From the NCBI GenBank assembly GCA_030431715.1, contig JAUIIO010000006.1, positions 1-64,000 on the forward strand: 64,000 bases of DNA, read 5' to 3'. A program made the position numbers and the translations under genes. A model generated the notes under the pieces. It was not told where the DNA came from. It saw nothing but the letters and a program-made list of their open reading frames with translations, and did not search any database. Source of the stretch: a bacterium (lineage in GTDB: Bacteria > Bdellovibrionota_C > UBA2361 > RFPC01). Positions 9,863-18,795 of this stretch are shown here, piece by piece; within the stretch, counting starts at the first letter, position 1; each line of letters starts with the position of its first letter.

Positions 9863-11359
9863 CTATGGCTTTTGTGTACTGACTTCTGTAGTAGATGATT
9901 GTGCTTCTGTCTCAATGATTTTGACACCATTTTCACGATCTCTTGAATCCACTAAGATGATCTTCTCTCTCGAAATTTGAGTATCATTGGCCTCACGAAC
10001 TTCTCGGCATCTCTTTGCTTCATTGAATAATCTTGACCATTTTCTATTTAAACAGAAGAGAACTCCTTTCCTCTCAAGCTCAAGCCCAATACCTAGGGCT
10101 CTCGCCCACGCTTTCTCATCGGTAGTAACGTCAATATCAATCCGGTAAAGCGTAGAAGGCTCTGGCTCTATACGATGAACAATATCTGCCGAAATTTGAC
10201 TGCACTGAGCATTATAGTGTGCTCGTGAGTACATACCTGTTGAAAGTGATAGGAAAAGGAGAAGCAAAAGAGTTAGAAAGAGCTCAGATAGTCTATGTCG
10301 TACAAAGTGCTCAAAAGGGAGTACAAATAGTAGTCCATAGCAAAGTGATGAAATCGCGTAATGGTACGAGAAAAGATACGGGTGGAGATCTCCAGGTATT
10401 CTTAATGCATACACAAGGGAAGATAGCACACATACCGTTAAAAGGGTTCTAAGGTGAAAATAAAATTTATTACTACTAAGAGGTATCGCCCAGAGAAAGA
10501 CAAAAAGGCCAAGAAACCACATCACCTTATTCTTAACTACCCCAGGCACATAGAATGAGAGTAGATAGTTAAGAGCTGACAAAAAAGATTGCCCTTCTGA
10601 GTTTCGCTGCGATGCTGAATAGAGTCTCGAAATATTATTCTTTTCAGCAGAGATCAGATCAAGCAGAGGAGGGATCCAGAGAACAAGTAAGAATACACCA
10701 CTAAGCCACAGCAGATACTTCCACCTGCGGGCTCCAGCCTTTTTTGTGTAGAACAGAAAACTCATCACTGCTAGTAACGGTACTATAGCTACGGTCGAGA
10801 CTTGTGTTTGAAGGATGAGACTTCCTGTTAGAATAAGCGGTATTAGACCTACACTCCGCCCTCTCATAAGTGCCGCACACGAGACCACATAGAGAGCCGA
10901 ACTGCATATAACAGCATATGGCCCCCAAGTATCAAACCAGAGAGATGGGTCAATATTTTGAAAAATCGCCCAAAGGAACACAAAAAAGACGACAGGGGTC
11001 AGGACAGATCTTGAATGCCAACTCAGGAGTAAGAGCATCAGGAAGACACTCAAAACATTTAAGATAAATTGACTGATATTATGAACTGAGTAAGGTGAGA
11101 GCTCAAACGACGCCAACGCCTTTTCAGTCGCAGCTCGGAAATAGAAGATGAGTGGTCCAGGATGATGAAAACCAAAGCGGCTATAAGGCCCCAGAAGTTG
11201 CCTAAAATCTTTCGCTTCTTCAACGCTTAAAGAATTAGCCGCATAATCTCCGTCTTCTACACAATCTTTGATTATACGATCTGCGTTCTGATAAGCGTAA
11301 GGGATAGCAAACCCAAACAAGAGCAGAGATAACGCTAAGATACCTTGAAGTCTATTCAC
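9863..11359 (-). CDS. Polytopic membrane protein with GPYSRFGFHHPGPL motif (GT-C-like)
   Basis: A 498-residue protein with about 11 membrane helices. After the first helix comes a periplasmic loop containing GPYSRFGFHHPGPLIFYF (about residues 57-74), a motif shared by a family of uncharacterised bacterial membrane proteins thought to have a GT-C glycosyltransferase-like fold. The C-terminal 90 residues are soluble and polar. The start is GTG at 11357-11359; no ATG lies in the right place. It stands alone, downstream of sufD with a gap of about 40 nt, and may be read through from the suf operon. Function is not established. Confidence 0.6.
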   Translation of the reverse strand: MNRLQGILALSLLLFGFAIPYAYQNADRIIKDCVEDGDYAANSLSVEEAKDFRQLLGPYSRFGFHHPGPLIFYFRAATEKALASFELSPYSVHNISQFILNVLSVFLMLLLLSWHSRSVLTPVVFFVFLWAIFQNIDPSLWFDTWGPYAVICSSALYVVSCAALMRGRSVGLIPLILTGSLILQTQVSTVAIVPLLAVMSFLFYTKKAGARRWKYLLWLSGVFLLVLWIPPLLDLISAEKNNISRLYSASQRNSEGQSFLSALNYLLSFYVPGVVKNKVMWFLGLFVFLWAIPLSSNKFYFHLRTLLTVCVLSSLVYALRIPGDLHPYLFSYHYAISSLCYGLLFVLPFEHFVRHRLSELFLTLLLLLFLSLSTGMYSRAHYNAQCSQISADIVHRIEPEPSTLYRIDIDVTTDEKAWARALGIGLELERKGVLFCLNRKWSRLFNEAKRCREVREANDTQISREKIILVDSRDRENGVKIIETEAQSSTTEVSTQKP

Positions 11360-11400
11360 ACAGAAAGTATAGACGCAAAGGAGCAGAGGTTACAGGTCTA

Positions 11401-12765
11401 TTATTGAGACAGCTTCTCTGTAATGGCATCTTCTAGATAGCTACGTAGCCCTTCCTGCGACACTTCACGGGTAATATCTCCAGCGAAAGCACGGATGAGA
11501 AGACCCATCGCCTCTCGCTTCTTGATCCCACGTGATTGGAGGTAAAAAAGCGCATCCTTATCGATCTGACCTACGGTTGCACCGTGGGTACACTTTACAT
11601 CATCAGCCCAGATCTTAAGCTGAGGCTTCGTGCTCAGCGATGCCGTATCTGAGAGCAGGAGGCCTTGATTAGATTGTATGGCGTTTGTTTTTTGAGCATC
11701 TTCACGAACAATTATCGTCCCAGAAAATACTCCCTTAGATTTATCGTCGTAGATACCTTTATACTGCTCATTGCTTTCACATGATGGGACTGCGTGATCC
11801 AGAACCGTAAAGTTATCAACATGTTGATCGCCGTTAAGTACCGAAAGACCAAACATGTGGGTGTCGCTACCGCTTCCGTTAAGAGTCGGTGCGATCTCGT
11901 TACGCACAATCTTTCCACCAAAGGAAAATGTAGCATTCTTAAAATAAGAAGTCGCCCCTTGTTGTACAGCAACATGATTAAAGTGATATCTATCACTTCC
12001 CTCTTCCTGAATAATGGTGTTCTCAAATTTTGCATTATCAGAAACGATGAATTCACTTACGACATTTGAGAATGTTACTTCAGTTCCTAAAGAACAGAAC
12101 TCTTGAACAACCGATGCAGAAGCACCAGGCTCCATGACAACAAGAACGCGCGGGAAAGACACTGTAGCCATCTTACTTCCTGACGCGGCAAATAATATTC
12201 TTACTGGTTTGGGAAGCTTTGTATCCTTTGGAACATGCAAATATATCCCATCCTGAAGCAGTCCCGTATTAAGCGCTACCAGAGCGTTTGCATCAGTAAC
12301 GGCAACCTTCCCAATTGAATCTTCAAAACGCTTCTTGAGCTCTTTATCTTCAGAGTGGAGAGCTTCTCGTATAGTGCAAAGCGTTATCCCGGCAGGAATT
12401 TCTTGCTCAGTGTTTAACTCAGAGACGAATGAGCCATTTAGAAAACAAAAATTGTGATACGCATCAAAATCAGTAAAGTCCTTAAAGATCTTCTTCAGCT
12501 CAGAACTTACCTCTATCTCACTCGACATGGAGAAGTCAGTTCTTGCCATCTCCTTAAGAGAAGTGTACTTCCAGTCTTCAAGAAGGTGTGCTTGTGGAAA
12601 GCCCAGCTCTAAGAACTTCTTAAAGGCCTCCTGACGCACCGCCGAAAAAGCTCCGCCACTTAAACCATTAAGATTACTTTGCTGCGTGTCAAAATGCGCC
12701 TGACACCACGGTGCTAATAGCGGTGGTGCCATATCTGTTTTTTGCGTCTGCGTTTGCTCTGTCAT
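11401..12765 (-). CDS. sufD: Fe-S cluster assembly protein SufD
   Basis: A 454-residue SufD, the partner that forms SufBC2D, the scaffold on which Fe-S clusters are built in the cytosol. The N-terminal helical region includes PQAHLLEDWKYTSLKEMA (about residues 56-73), diagnostic for SufD. The beta-helical core follows with FSGTIIVREDAQKTNAIQSN and the C-terminal SufB/D signature CTHGATVGQIDKDALFYLQSRGI (core residues C, H, G, A, T). It is third in the order sufB-sufC-sufD and begins 18 nt after sufC. Confidence 0.95.
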   Translation of the reverse strand: MTEQTQTQKTDMAPPLLAPWCQAHFDTQQSNLNGLSGGAFSAVRQEAFKKFLELGFPQAHLLEDWKYTSLKEMARTDFSMSSEIEVSSELKKIFKDFTDFDAYHNFCFLNGSFVSELNTEQEIPAGITLCTIREALHSEDKELKKRFEDSIGKVAVTDANALVALNTGLLQDGIYLHVPKDTKLPKPVRILFAASGSKMATVSFPRVLVVMEPGASASVVQEFCSLGTEVTFSNVVSEFIVSDNAKFENTIIQEEGSDRYHFNHVAVQQGATSYFKNATFSFGGKIVRNEIAPTLNGSGSDTHMFGLSVLNGDQHVDNFTVLDHAVPSCESNEQYKGIYDDKSKGVFSGTIIVREDAQKTNAIQSNQGLLLSDTASLSTKPQLKIWADDVKCTHGATVGQIDKDALFYLQSRGIKKREAMGLLIRAFAGDITREVSQEGLRSYLEDAITEKLSQ

Positions 12766-12783
12766 GTCTGGCCTAAATATTAA

Positions 12784-13542
12784 TTATGCTGCGAGTTCTT
12801 CCTTAACCCAGTTATACCCCTTCTCTTCAAGCTCAAGTGCAAGTGACTTATCACCTGACTTAACAATCTTGCCGTCGATCATGACATGAACGACATCCGG
12901 GACGATGTAATTGAGAAGACGTTGATAGTGAGTAATCACGAGAAATGACTTTGAAGGATCTTCCTTCTTAAGTGTGTTCACACCATTGGCAACAACTTGT
13001 AAGGCATCGATATCGAGCCCAGAGTCGGTTTCGTCAAGAATACAAAGCTTTGGATCAAGGAGCGCCATCTGAAATATCTCATTACGCTTTTTCTCACCAC
13101 CAGAAAATCCCTCATTAACGGAACGCTGCAAAAGCGCATCGTCGAGCTCAAGAAGAGCCGCCTTTTCTTTAAGAAGCTTACTAAACTCACGTACTTCTAA
13201 CGGCTTTTCTCCGTGGTGCTCTCGCTTAGAGTTATACGCTGTGCGTAGAAAATACGAGATAAGAACTCCCGGGAGTTCAACCGGATATTGAAATGCGAGA
13301 AAGAGTCCCTCTCGCGCCCGCTCATCAGCCTCAAGCTCCAAGAGATCCTTACCCAGAAAATCAACAGAGCCACTCGTCACTTCATATTCTTCACGGCCGC
13401 CAAGGACACTGGCAAGGGTGCTTTTCCCTGATCCGTTTAGCCCCATTATCGCATGAACTTCCCCTTCAGGAATCTCAAGATTGAGTCCTTTTAAGATTTT
13501 GTTTCCTTCTATCTCTGCATGAAGGTCTTTAATACGTAGCAT
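12784..13542 (-). CDS. sufC: Fe-S cluster assembly ATPase SufC
   Basis: A 252-residue ABC-type ATPase. Walker A is GLNGSGKST (about residues 34-42), signature FSGGEKKR (about 147-154), Walker [13 protein letters not shown] (about 166-177) and the H-loop ITHYQRLL. The [12 protein letters not shown] wording is specific to SufC. It drives conformational changes in the SufBC2D scaffold. Its length equals that of typical SufC (about 248-260). It lies between sufB and sufD on the same transcript. No sufS, sufE or sufU is present around it. Confidence 0.95.
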   Translation of the reverse strand: MLRIKDLHAEIEGNKILKGLNLEIPEGEVHAIMGLNGSGKSTLASVLGGREEYEVTSGSVDFLGKDLLELEADERAREGLFLAFQYPVELPGVLISYFLRTAYNSKREHHGEKPLEVREFSKLLKEKAALLELDDALLQRSVNEGFSGGEKKRNEIFQMALLDPKLCILDETDSGLDIDALQVVANGVNTLKKEDPSKSFLVITHYQRLLNYIVPDVVHVMIDGKIVKSGDKSLALELEEKGYNWVKEELAA

Positions 13543-13586
13543 ATTTTTCTTCCTCTTCTATTAAACTTTTCTAATGCACGGATGTG

Positions 13587-15032
13587 TTAACCAACACTTC
13601 CTTCCAGACTAATTGAAAGTAGCTGTCTTGCTTCAAGCGCAAACTCCATAGGAAGCTCATTAAGAACCTCCTTACAGAATCCATGCACGATCATTCCGAT
13701 CGCATCTTCTGTAGAAATGCCGCGCTGATTGCAATAAAAGATCTGATCTTCCCCGATTTTTGAAGTCGTAGCCTCGTGCTCTACCTGAGCAGTCGGGTTA
13801 TCAACCTCAATGTAAGGGAACGTGTGTGCGCCGCACCTATCACTCATGAGCATTGAATCACACTGTGAGAAGTTACGAGCACCTTCCGCACTTTTAAGTA
13901 CCTTAACAAGCCCTCGATAAGAGTTCTGGCCATTGCCTGCTGAAACCCCCTTGGAGATGATCGTACTCTTAGTATTCTTTCCGATATGGATCATCTTTGT
14001 TCCAGTATCTGCTTGCTGCTTTCGATTTGTAAGTGCAACGGAATAGAACTCACCTACAGAATGATCGCCCTTAAGAATACAGCTCGGATACTTCCACGTG
14101 ATGGAAGAACCTGTCTCGACCTGCGTCCAAGAGATCTTTGAGTTCTCTCCCTCACACAATCCACGCTTGGTAACAAAGTTATAGATTCCACCCTTGCCCT
14201 CGTCATCACCAGGATACCAGTTCTGAATCGTAGAATACTTAATCTGAGCATCACGGTGCGCAACGAGCTCTACGACAGCAGCGTGAAGTTGGTTCTCATC
14301 GCGCATTGGAGCGGTGCAACCTTCCAGATAACTCACAGAACTCCCCTCGTCTGCGATAATCAAGGTGCGTTCAAACTGCCCGGTATTCTGAGCGTTAATA
14401 CGAAAATACGTAGAAAGCTCAAGTGGGCACTTCACATTCTTAGGAATATAAACAAACGTGCCATCACTAAAGACAGCGGAATTTAGTGTCGCAAAGTAGT
14501 TGTCAGTATAAGGGACAACCGATCCGAGATACTTTTTTACAAGCTCAGGATACTTACGCACCGCCTCTGATATTGAGCAAAAAATAACTCCGTGCTTCTC
14601 AAGCTCATCTTTATACGTAGTAGCGATTGAGACACTGTCAAAGACTGCATCTACAGCAACACCTGCAAGTTTCTTTTGTTCTTCAAGCGGAATACCTAAC
14701 TTATTATAGGTATCAAGAAGTTTTGGATCGACTTCATCAAGGCTCTGATATTGAGCTTCCTTCTTCGGAGCTGAATAATACGATATCCCCTGATAGTTAA
14801 TCGGTGGATAATCGACAAAAGCCCAATCTGGCTCTTTCATAGTGAGCCATTTGCGATAGGCCTTAAGGCGCCACTCCAACATGTATTCTGGCTCCTGTTT
14901 AATTTCAGAGAGCTGTCGAATGGTATCTTCGCTAAGTCCAGGAGGCAGAGAATCAGCTTCAATATCAGTAGTAAAACCGTACTTGTATTCCTTTCCGGTA
15001 AATTGTTCGAGTGTTTCTGTGTCGTTACTCAT
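13587..15032 (-). CDS. sufB: Fe-S cluster assembly protein SufB
   Basis: A 481-residue SufB scaffold. Recognisable blocks are [16 protein letters not shown] (about residues 47-62), [59 protein letters not shown] and the C-terminal [23 protein letters not shown] with the conserved cysteine. It receives sulfur and iron and assembles clusters with SufC and SufD. It is the first gene of the leftward suf operon. A dyad resembling Rrf2/IscR-type operators lies 59 nt upstream of its ATG. Confidence 0.96.
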   Translation of the reverse strand: MSNDTETLEQFTGKEYKYGFTTDIEADSLPPGLSEDTIRQLSEIKQEPEYMLEWRLKAYRKWLTMKEPDWAFVDYPPINYQGISYYSAPKKEAQYQSLDEVDPKLLDTYNKLGIPLEEQKKLAGVAVDAVFDSVSIATTYKDELEKHGVIFCSISEAVRKYPELVKKYLGSVVPYTDNYFATLNSAVFSDGTFVYIPKNVKCPLELSTYFRINAQNTGQFERTLIIADEGSSVSYLEGCTAPMRDENQLHAAVVELVAHRDAQIKYSTIQNWYPGDDEGKGGIYNFVTKRGLCEGENSKISWTQVETGSSITWKYPSCILKGDHSVGEFYSVALTNRKQQADTGTKMIHIGKNTKSTIISKGVSAGNGQNSYRGLVKVLKSAEGARNFSQCDSMLMSDRCGAHTFPYIEVDNPTAQVEHEATTSKIGEDQIFYCNQRGISTEDAIGMIVHGFCKEVLNELPMEFALEARQLLSISLEGSVG

Positions 15033-15090
15033 AATCCTCTAAGTAATTGAATTCTCGAAGTTATATACCAGATTACGATATTAGTAAATA

Positions 15091-15111
15091 ACTTGAGCAA
15101 ACTACTCAAGT
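15091..15111. promoter_or_regulatory. Rrf2/IscR-like dyad upstream of sufB
   Basis: The sequence ACTTGAG-CAAACTA-CTCAAGT is a perfect 7-bp inverted repeat with a 7-nt spacer. IscR type-1 and related Rrf2-family sites have the form CTTGAC-N7-GTCAAG, so the spacing and five of six half-site bases agree. It sits 59 nt upstream of the sufB start in the only promoter-bearing gap of the operon. The assignment to an Fe-S sensing repressor is an inference; no Rrf2 gene lies in the window. Confidence 0.5.
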
Positions 15112-15248
15112 ATAGCTGAACTTCACCAAAGTCTAAAGCAAACCGCTTAAGAAATACCCTAGGTATGCCGTTCCTTACCTGTGCCACGGAACGATCCTTG
15201 CAGGGTTACTTGTGGCGACGCTTTTTTGTTGTAAGTAGGTGAAAATAC

Positions 15249-16895
15249 ATGACGTATGTAGTAAAAATTTCGTATTACACGGTAATCTTATGCCTTGTAA
15301 TCAGTAGCGCTCTGTCAGCACAGAGCCTTGAATACTCTCTAGAAGGGTGGAAATCAGACAGCAGAGCAGGAAAACTCCTCACCGGATCTGAGATTATCTA
15401 TAGCTCACCTGCCGTCTATGACCTCGACACCAATCTTGAAAACGGACGCGAAATAGTTTTTGCAGGAAGTGACGGTACACTTTACGCCATCAGAGCTGAC
15501 GGCACAGTGCTCTGGGAAACGCATCTTCCAATTTACGGATGCTCAGGAGCAAGTGACACCAATAAAGTATTATCGAGCCCTGCAATAGGCGAACTCTACG
15601 GGGACGGCACACCATATGTTGTGATCGGGTATGGTGGTATTGGAACCGGAAAAGATTGTCCGGGAGGTGTCGCCGCATACAACGGGCTAACTGGTGAGAA
15701 AAAGTGGATCTTCAACATCGCTCGTTTTTCAAAGCGTCAAGATTTTTGGGCATTTAGTTATTCGGTATTCAGCACACCAGCTCTCGCAGATACAAACGGC
15801 AACGGAATGCTTGAGATCGGCTTCGGAGCTTTTGATAGAAATGTTTATCTTCTTAATGCAAGAGGAAAACCTATCTGGTACTACAACGCAGCTGATACTG
15901 TCTGGTCCTCTGCCGCATTCGTAAATGTGAATAAAAACCCCAAGCTTGAAATGATTATCGGGACTGATATCTCTGAGAACAATCTCATTCGCCCACCGAC
16001 AAAAGACGGGGGATACGTTTACGCATTTAAGACAACCAGAGGAAAGCGTACCCGTAGGGTTCGAAACCGAAATACGAGAGCTGTCCTAAAGCACCAGTTC
16101 CGAAGTAAGAAAGCTTACAAATGGAAAAAATGGTTCCATCAAGTTATTTATTCCGCGCCCAGTATCGGTGACGTTATCCCTGAAAACCCAGGACCAGAGA
16201 TTGTTGTTGGCTCTGGATGTTTCTTTCCGCAATCAAGTAGTGATAAGCGTGGAAAGTGGATAAAGATCCTTGATGAGAAAAGTGGTCAAACACTCATGAC
16301 CCTTGAGGCACCATCGTGTACAAATTCTTCTCCGGCGCTCGGGGATATCGACGGCGATGGAAAACTTGAAGTAGTCGCAACGCTTAACGGAGACTCAAGC
16401 ATAGGTGGTGACGGAAATAGTAGGCTCGTTGCATGGGACCCGGAAATAGCAACACCAAAATGGCAGATTGTACCTAGAAACGGCGGCAGTCACGATTCTT
16501 TTGGTGGACATTTCCAATCTCCGGTCATCGCTGATCTTGACGCTAATGGTTCGCAGGAGATCGTAGTACTGCATACTAGTGGCGTTCTCATCTTTGAGGG
16601 CAGTAGCGGTGAACCACTTACCTGTAATGCTAGCGGCTGTCCAGAAAATAGTCTCAAACTCAGAACGGGATCTACCATGCGCGGAAGCCCAGCTATCGCT
16701 GACATTGACAACGATGGCGACCTAGAGATTATAGCCGGCAGTGGTCGATCCAGTAATGCCAGTGGATATGTCTTTACAGGCTTTGAAGAGTTTCTAAATA
16801 GTAGCCCCGGACCACTGACACCGGGAGCAGTCCATTGGAGCTCGTGGCGTGGTCATGCATCACGTAATGCCGTCTTTAGCGATACAACACCGTGA
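15249..16895 (+). CDS. Secreted FG-GAP/VCBS beta-propeller-like protein
   Basis: A 548-residue exported protein. The signal peptide is near residues 1-24 (hydrophobic core YTVILCLVISSALSA). The rest consists of repeated blades with Asp-rich calcium loops: DTNGNGMLEIG, DIDGDGKLEVVA, DLDANGSQEIVV and DIDNDGDLEIIAG, each followed by the I-A/V-G strand of FG-GAP/integrin-type propellers. An early blade carries PQQ-like WETHLP. Such proteins act at the cell surface in binding or adhesion. A basic stretch (about residues 259-295, TTRGKRTRRVRNRNTR and following) interrupts one blade. It stands alone between sufB (divergent) and a tiny DUF3096 gene. Confidence 0.75.
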   Translation: MTYVVKISYYTVILCLVISSALSAQSLEYSLEGWKSDSRAGKLLTGSEIIYSSPAVYDLDTNLENGREIVFAGSDGTLYAIRADGTVLWETHLPIYGCSGASDTNKVLSSPAIGELYGDGTPYVVIGYGGIGTGKDCPGGVAAYNGLTGEKKWIFNIARFSKRQDFWAFSYSVFSTPALADTNGNGMLEIGFGAFDRNVYLLNARGKPIWYYNAADTVWSSAAFVNVNKNPKLEMIIGTDISENNLIRPPTKDGGYVYAFKTTRGKRTRRVRNRNTRAVLKHQFRSKKAYKWKKWFHQVIYSAPSIGDVIPENPGPEIVVGSGCFFPQSSSDKRGKWIKILDEKSGQTLMTLEAPSCTNSSPALGDIDGDGKLEVVATLNGDSSIGGDGNSRLVAWDPEIATPKWQIVPRNGGSHDSFGGHFQSPVIADLDANGSQEIVVLHTSGVLIFEGSSGEPLTCNASGCPENSLKLRTGSTMRGSPAIADIDNDGDLEIIAGSGRSSNASGYVFTGFEEFLNSSPGPLTPGAVHWSSWRGHASRNAVFSDTTP

Positions 16896-16996
16896 TGGTC
16901 GTCATACTCACATGTCTTAGTCACGTTATAGTACATATCAAATAACCTTACTGGCCCCTCATGGAAGCCTGTGCTCATTTTGATATAAGGAAATCT

Positions 16997-17125
16997 ATGT
17001 ATATCGATATTAACAGTGCCGTAGCACTCCTATCCGGAATACTTATACTGCTCGTCCCCAGACTTCTAAACTATATAATCGCGATATATCTTATTATAGT
17101 AGGACTCAATGGGCTGCTGCAGTAG
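16997..17125 (+). CDS. Small membrane protein, DUF3096-like
   Basis: A 42-residue reading frame (MYIDINSAVALLSGILILLV and following) with two hydrophobic helices split by PRLLNY. This matches the DUF3096 pattern of about 40-50 residues: N-terminal polar start, GIL-IL-PRLLNYI-A-YLI-VGL-G-L. AAGGAAA lies about 7 nt before the ATG and serves as ribosome site. It ends 12 nt before the stop of the convergent metF gene. The function of the family is unknown; members are thought to be inner-membrane proteins. Confidence 0.75.
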   Translation: MYIDINSAVALLSGILILLVPRLLNYIIAIYLIIVGLNGLLQ

Positions 17126-17136
17126 TATGTAGAGGG

Positions 17137-18006
17137 CTATCTACTTCTTGGCAGTTTGCGCAAGACCTGCTCAACCTGTCCACATCGATTAAGGGTATAG
17201 AAGTGTATCCCTGGAGCCCCTGCCTCAAGGAGCTGATGACAGAGGCTAAGAGCATACTCTGTCCCAAACTCAACAACCTTTTTTTTGTCGTCAGCTATTT
17301 TCTCAAGCTCAGCAAGAAGCGGATCTGGGATAGAAGCTCCACACAAACTTGTAAACCTTTTTAGCTGGTTTACATTTGAGATCGGCATTATCCCCGGCAC
17401 GATAGGAGCCGTGATACCTATCGCTTTTGCCTTTGTCACAAACGAAGAATAAAGAGACGGCTCAAAGAAAAGTTGCGTGATAACAATTTCTCCACCAGCA
17501 TCGATTTTATCACGCAGGTATTCCAAGTCAGTAGCTTCAGATTTTGCATCTGGATGAACTTCAGGGTATCCAGCAACGGCAACACTAAAGTCTCCCCGCG
17601 CCTTAATATGCTTTGCTAAGTCACGTGCACACTCAAAACCACCTTCAGGCTGCACAAAAGTTTGCTCGCCGTGAGGTGGATCTCCTCTAAGAGCAAGGAT
17701 GTGCTTGATACCAGCCTCTTTTAATTCATCAAGCAGCGTATCTATCTCCTGAGCCGTATGACCAACACATGTGAGGTGGGCAACTGCCGGGATGTGCATC
17801 TCCCGAGCGATGTAGGAGGTAATGGATTTGGTATTTTCCCTCGTCCCTCCTGCTGCACCATATGTCACTGTCATATAATCAGGCTCAAGAAGGCTCATCC
17901 GCTTAACGACATTAAGAGTATCTTCTAGAGATTGGTGTGGTTTAGGTGGAAAAAACTCGAGCGAGTAGACGTATTTTTCGGGTGTATAAAAACTCTGAAA
18001 ACTCAT
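17137..18006 (-). CDS. metF: 5,10-methylenetetrahydrofolate reductase
   Basis: A 289-residue TIM-barrel flavoenzyme reducing methylene-THF to methyl-THF for methionine synthesis. The N-terminal SLEFFPPK (about residues 16-23) carries the catalytic Glu. YMTVTYGAAGGT, AHLTCVG and LALRGDPP follow in the family order, and QLFFEPSLYSSF, VPGIMPISN and GIHFYTLNR close the barrel. Length matches bacterial MetF (about 290-300). It begins 11 nt after the stop of an unknown 244-residue protein, so it may be the last gene of a leftward run. Confidence 0.95.
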   Translation of the reverse strand: MSFQSFYTPEKYVYSLEFFPPKPHQSLEDTLNVVKRMSLLEPDYMTVTYGAAGGTRENTKSITSYIAREMHIPAVAHLTCVGHTAQEIDTLLDELKEAGIKHILALRGDPPHGEQTFVQPEGGFECARDLAKHIKARGDFSVAVAGYPEVHPDAKSEATDLEYLRDKIDAGGEIVITQLFFEPSLYSSFVTKAKAIGITAPIVPGIMPISNVNQLKRFTSLCGASIPDPLLAELEKIADDKKKVVEFGTEYALSLCHQLLEAGAPGIHFYTLNRCGQVEQVLRKLPRSR

Positions 18007-18016
18007 AACGGATTAC

Positions 18017-18751
18017 TCAAGAAGAGCTATATCTCTGAAGAAGCCGTATTAATTTATCAGCAATTTGACGTGGAATAAAACCCCTTTTAGCCTTATTCTT
18101 ACTTTTTCCCTTCAGGTGAAAATCAAAGAGGGAAATGAGGTGGTGAATTTTACGAAGAGTTACAGAGCGTTTCTTTAAAAGCGTCGATGCTGGTATCTGC
18201 ACGAGCTCTCCATAGGTAAGCGATTCCAGAAATGGAGCTGCAGGTATCGTGAGGCCAGTTACCTCTTCCACGTTCCAATGCTCTTCAACTTTGACGTCTT
18301 TTAGCTGCTCAAAATCTTTACTCTTCTTAAGCTTCTCCATCCCTTCATCAATGAGACGCTCAGCTTCAATACTACTATAGAGTGGGATATCTTCAGGGAT
18401 CTCGATCGGTGCCGGTCCTCTACCGGGATAATCTATAAGCTCTTCAGAGCTCTCAATCAGAGCTTCTAGAACTTCTGTGAGATCGGTAAGGTGCTCTCTC
18501 GTAACTCCATCTAAAAGGGCTACCTTGAGAGCCCCCATCTCTATGCATTCCGCCAGTGATACCTCTCGCAGACTCTCTGGCGGAAATGGGCTTGAAGTAA
18601 GAAACTGAGCAACCTGCAAGCCGGATGTGATTGTATATCTGGGGGAACGCTCAAACTCTTCTAGAAGATGCTGCAAGTGATTAACACTCTCAGGCGCTAT
18701 ATAAGGTTTGCTTTTCGCTAATTCTGCAAACTGTTCACTCTCTTGATCCAT
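18017..18751 (-). CDS. Hypothetical protein, 244 aa
   Basis: A soluble acidic protein without signal peptide or membrane helix. The C-terminal third is more basic (KGKSKNKAKRGFIPRQIADK) and contains a helix-rich segment LTYGELVQIPASTLLKKRSVTLRKIHHL that vaguely resembles helix-hairpin-helix or RpoA-CTD-like packing, but not enough to assign a family. It lies between the methyltransferase gene (44 nt upstream) and metF (11 nt downstream), all leftward. I do not recognise it. Confidence 0.6.
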   Translation of the reverse strand: MDQESEQFAELAKSKPYIAPESVNHLQHLLEEFERSPRYTITSGLQVAQFLTSSPFPPESLREVSLAECIEMGALKVALLDGVTREHLTDLTEVLEALIESSEELIDYPGRGPAPIEIPEDIPLYSSIEAERLIDEGMEKLKKSKDFEQLKDVKVEEHWNVEEVTGLTIPAAPFLESLTYGELVQIPASTLLKKRSVTLRKIHHLISLFDFHLKGKSKNKAKRGFIPRQIADKLIRLLQRYSSS

Positions 18752-18795
18752 TCTGGTATTAAAGCACAGGTAGAAGAGACCTCACAATCGATCAC

